Source of the DNA: Thiobacillus sp.
Lineage (GTDB): Bacteria > Pseudomonadota > Gammaproteobacteria > Burkholderiales > Thiobacillaceae
DNA length: 7,950 nucleotides
Direction: 5' to 3'
Assembly (NCBI RefSeq): GCF_024708915.1
Contig: NZ_JANJXQ010000244.1
Coordinates: 1-7,950 of the forward strand
How positions within the stretch are numbered: the first letter of the stretch is position 1; the number at the start of each line of letters is the position of its first letter. The notes below the pieces were generated by a model, which was given only the letters and a program-made list of their open reading frames with translations, was not told the origin of the DNA and ran no database searches. This document shows, one piece after another, positions 7,682 through 7,950 of the stretch. Position numbers and translations under genes: made by a program.

Positions 7682-7695
7682 CATTGCGTTCCCCT
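7682..7695 (-). promoter_or_regulatory. Shine-Dalgarno plus ATG within mobile element
   Basis: The minus strand reads AGGGGAACGCAATG, giving GGGG 6 nt before an ATG at 7684. From this ATG the frame is open for 65 codons across the rest of the element and joins the cytochrome frame at its own ATG (7489). It could drive a short peptide or an N-terminally extended cytochrome. Whether it is used is unknown, and the extended form would lack a terminal signal peptide. Confidence 0.45.
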
Positions 7696-7712
7696 ATTTC
7701 CGAGTCGCGACA

Positions 7713-7716
7713 CTAG
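7713..7716. repeat. CTAG target-site duplication, SulP side
   Basis: This is the second CTAG copy, adjoining the right end of the element. The TAG within it, read on the minus strand, is the stop codon of the SulP gene, so the insertion left the transporter reading frame intact. Confidence 0.7.
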
Positions 7717-7950
7717 CGCGCGATGCCCGGCTCAAGCGCGGGCAGGGACGACGGCTTTTCCGGCTGCGGCTTGCTGACCGGGCAGAACAGATCGTCTTTG
7801 CCCGCTTCACCCAGCCATTCATAAATGGCTGCCAGCGCCTGGTCCTCGTTGGCGAAAATGTGCTGCTGGCCGATCTCGTCGAACAGGCCGGTGTTGCGCA
7901 TCACGTCCAGCACCTGCTTCTTGAGGCCGGAGAACACCAGGGTGATGCCG
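7713..7950 (-). CDS. SulP-family anion transporter, C-terminal STAS end (5' part outside window)
   Basis: Only the last 78 or so residues are present. The frame is open to the window edge and reads GITLVFSGLKKQVLDVMRNTGLFDEIG, then IFANEDQALAAIYEWLGEAG. The pattern of a beta strand, V-x-x-x-LRNTGL-like helix and F-x-x-x-x-AL-x-x-I helix is that of the cytoplasmic STAS domain at the C-terminus of SulP sulfate/bicarbonate/anion transporters. The tail DDLFCPVSKPQPEKPSSLPALEPGIAR is a flexible Pro-rich end. An in-frame GTG at 7937 is an internal Val codon, not a start. A stand-alone STAS protein cannot be excluded from this fragment, and the ion carried cannot be told. The stop is at 7715-7713, in the CTAG flanking the mobile element. 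Confidence 0.8.
   Translation of the reverse strand, partial: GITLVFSGLKKQVLDVMRNTGLFDEIGQQHIFANEDQALAAIYEWLGEAGKDDLFCPVSKPQPEKPSSLPALEPGIAR

Larger units (their letters stand above)
7498..7712. mobile_element. 215-bp MITE-like element with terminal inverted repeats
   Basis: The two ends carry GTCGCGACTCGGAAATA, at 7499-7515 on the plus strand and at 7711-7695 on the minus strand, with no mismatch over 17 bp. Including the flanking CTAG, 23 of 24 positions pair. The inverted symmetry continues imperfectly inward: ATGAAACGG recurs at 7523-7531 (plus) and 7684-7676 (minus), then a T tract and CGCAtGGC/CGCAgGGC at 7542-7549 and 7664-7657, so each arm is about 50-55 bp. No transposase fits in 215 bp, so the element would need to be mobilised in trans. 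A CTAG duplication is compatible with IS5-group transposases, but the parent element is not identified. It sits between a SulP gene and a cytochrome gene. Confidence 0.85.

Noticed and set aside
7490..7684. N-terminal 65-residue extension of the first cytochrome as its normal start
   Set aside because: It is translated entirely from the mobile element and its flank and would place a well-formed signal peptide internally. I keep 7489 as the start and report the extension as a possible effect of the insertion.

Overview
The window is compact, high-GC DNA (about two thirds G+C by eye), typical of a proteobacterium. Coding style, the SulP/STAS protein end and the dihaem cytochromes would suit a respiratory, environmental betaproteobacterium of the Thauera/Azoarcus kind, but no rRNA or marker gene fixes the taxon. 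Every gene I accept reads on the minus strand, so transcription runs from high to low coordinates. The long plus-strand ORFs are antisense shadows.

In transcription order: (1) 7950-7713, the 3' end of a SulP-type anion transporter (C-terminal STAS domain). (2) 7712-7498, a 215-bp MITE-like non-autonomous element with near-perfect terminal inverted repeats, flanked by a CTAG direct repeat. (3) 7489-5924, a secreted cytochrome c with two CXXCH motifs. (4) 5927-4446 and (5) 4436-2976, two paralogous membrane-anchored dihaem cytochromes with the CCP/MauG/RoxA-type C-terminal motif GIWLRAPYLHNGSVPTL. (6) 2963-951, an unusual predicted cytoplasmic two-enzyme protein: a papain-like (C1) cysteine peptidase domain followed by an alpha/beta-hydrolase domain with GHSAG. 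(7) 943-1, the N-terminal 314 residues of a protein with two membrane helices, a long Pro/Ala-rich linker and a further domain that continues off the left edge.

Genes 3 to 7 are separated by 4-bp overlap, 9, 12 and 7 bp, so they almost certainly form one operon. Removing the mobile element and one CTAG copy puts the SulP stop 4 nt before the cytochrome ATG, so the transporter probably belonged to the same operon before the insertion. The inferred theme is extracytoplasmic redox chemistry by three dihaem c-type cytochromes (six haem sites), linked genetically to an anion transporter, an intracellular peptidase/hydrolase fusion and a membrane protein with a long linker. I do not recognise this combination as a named system. 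The most checkable novelties are the mobile element, which supplies a Shine-Dalgarno and an ATG in frame with the cytochrome, and the peptidase-hydrolase fusion within a cytochrome operon. No intergenic stretch exceeds 300 bases, and I see no RNA genes, CRISPR array or convincing intrinsic terminator.
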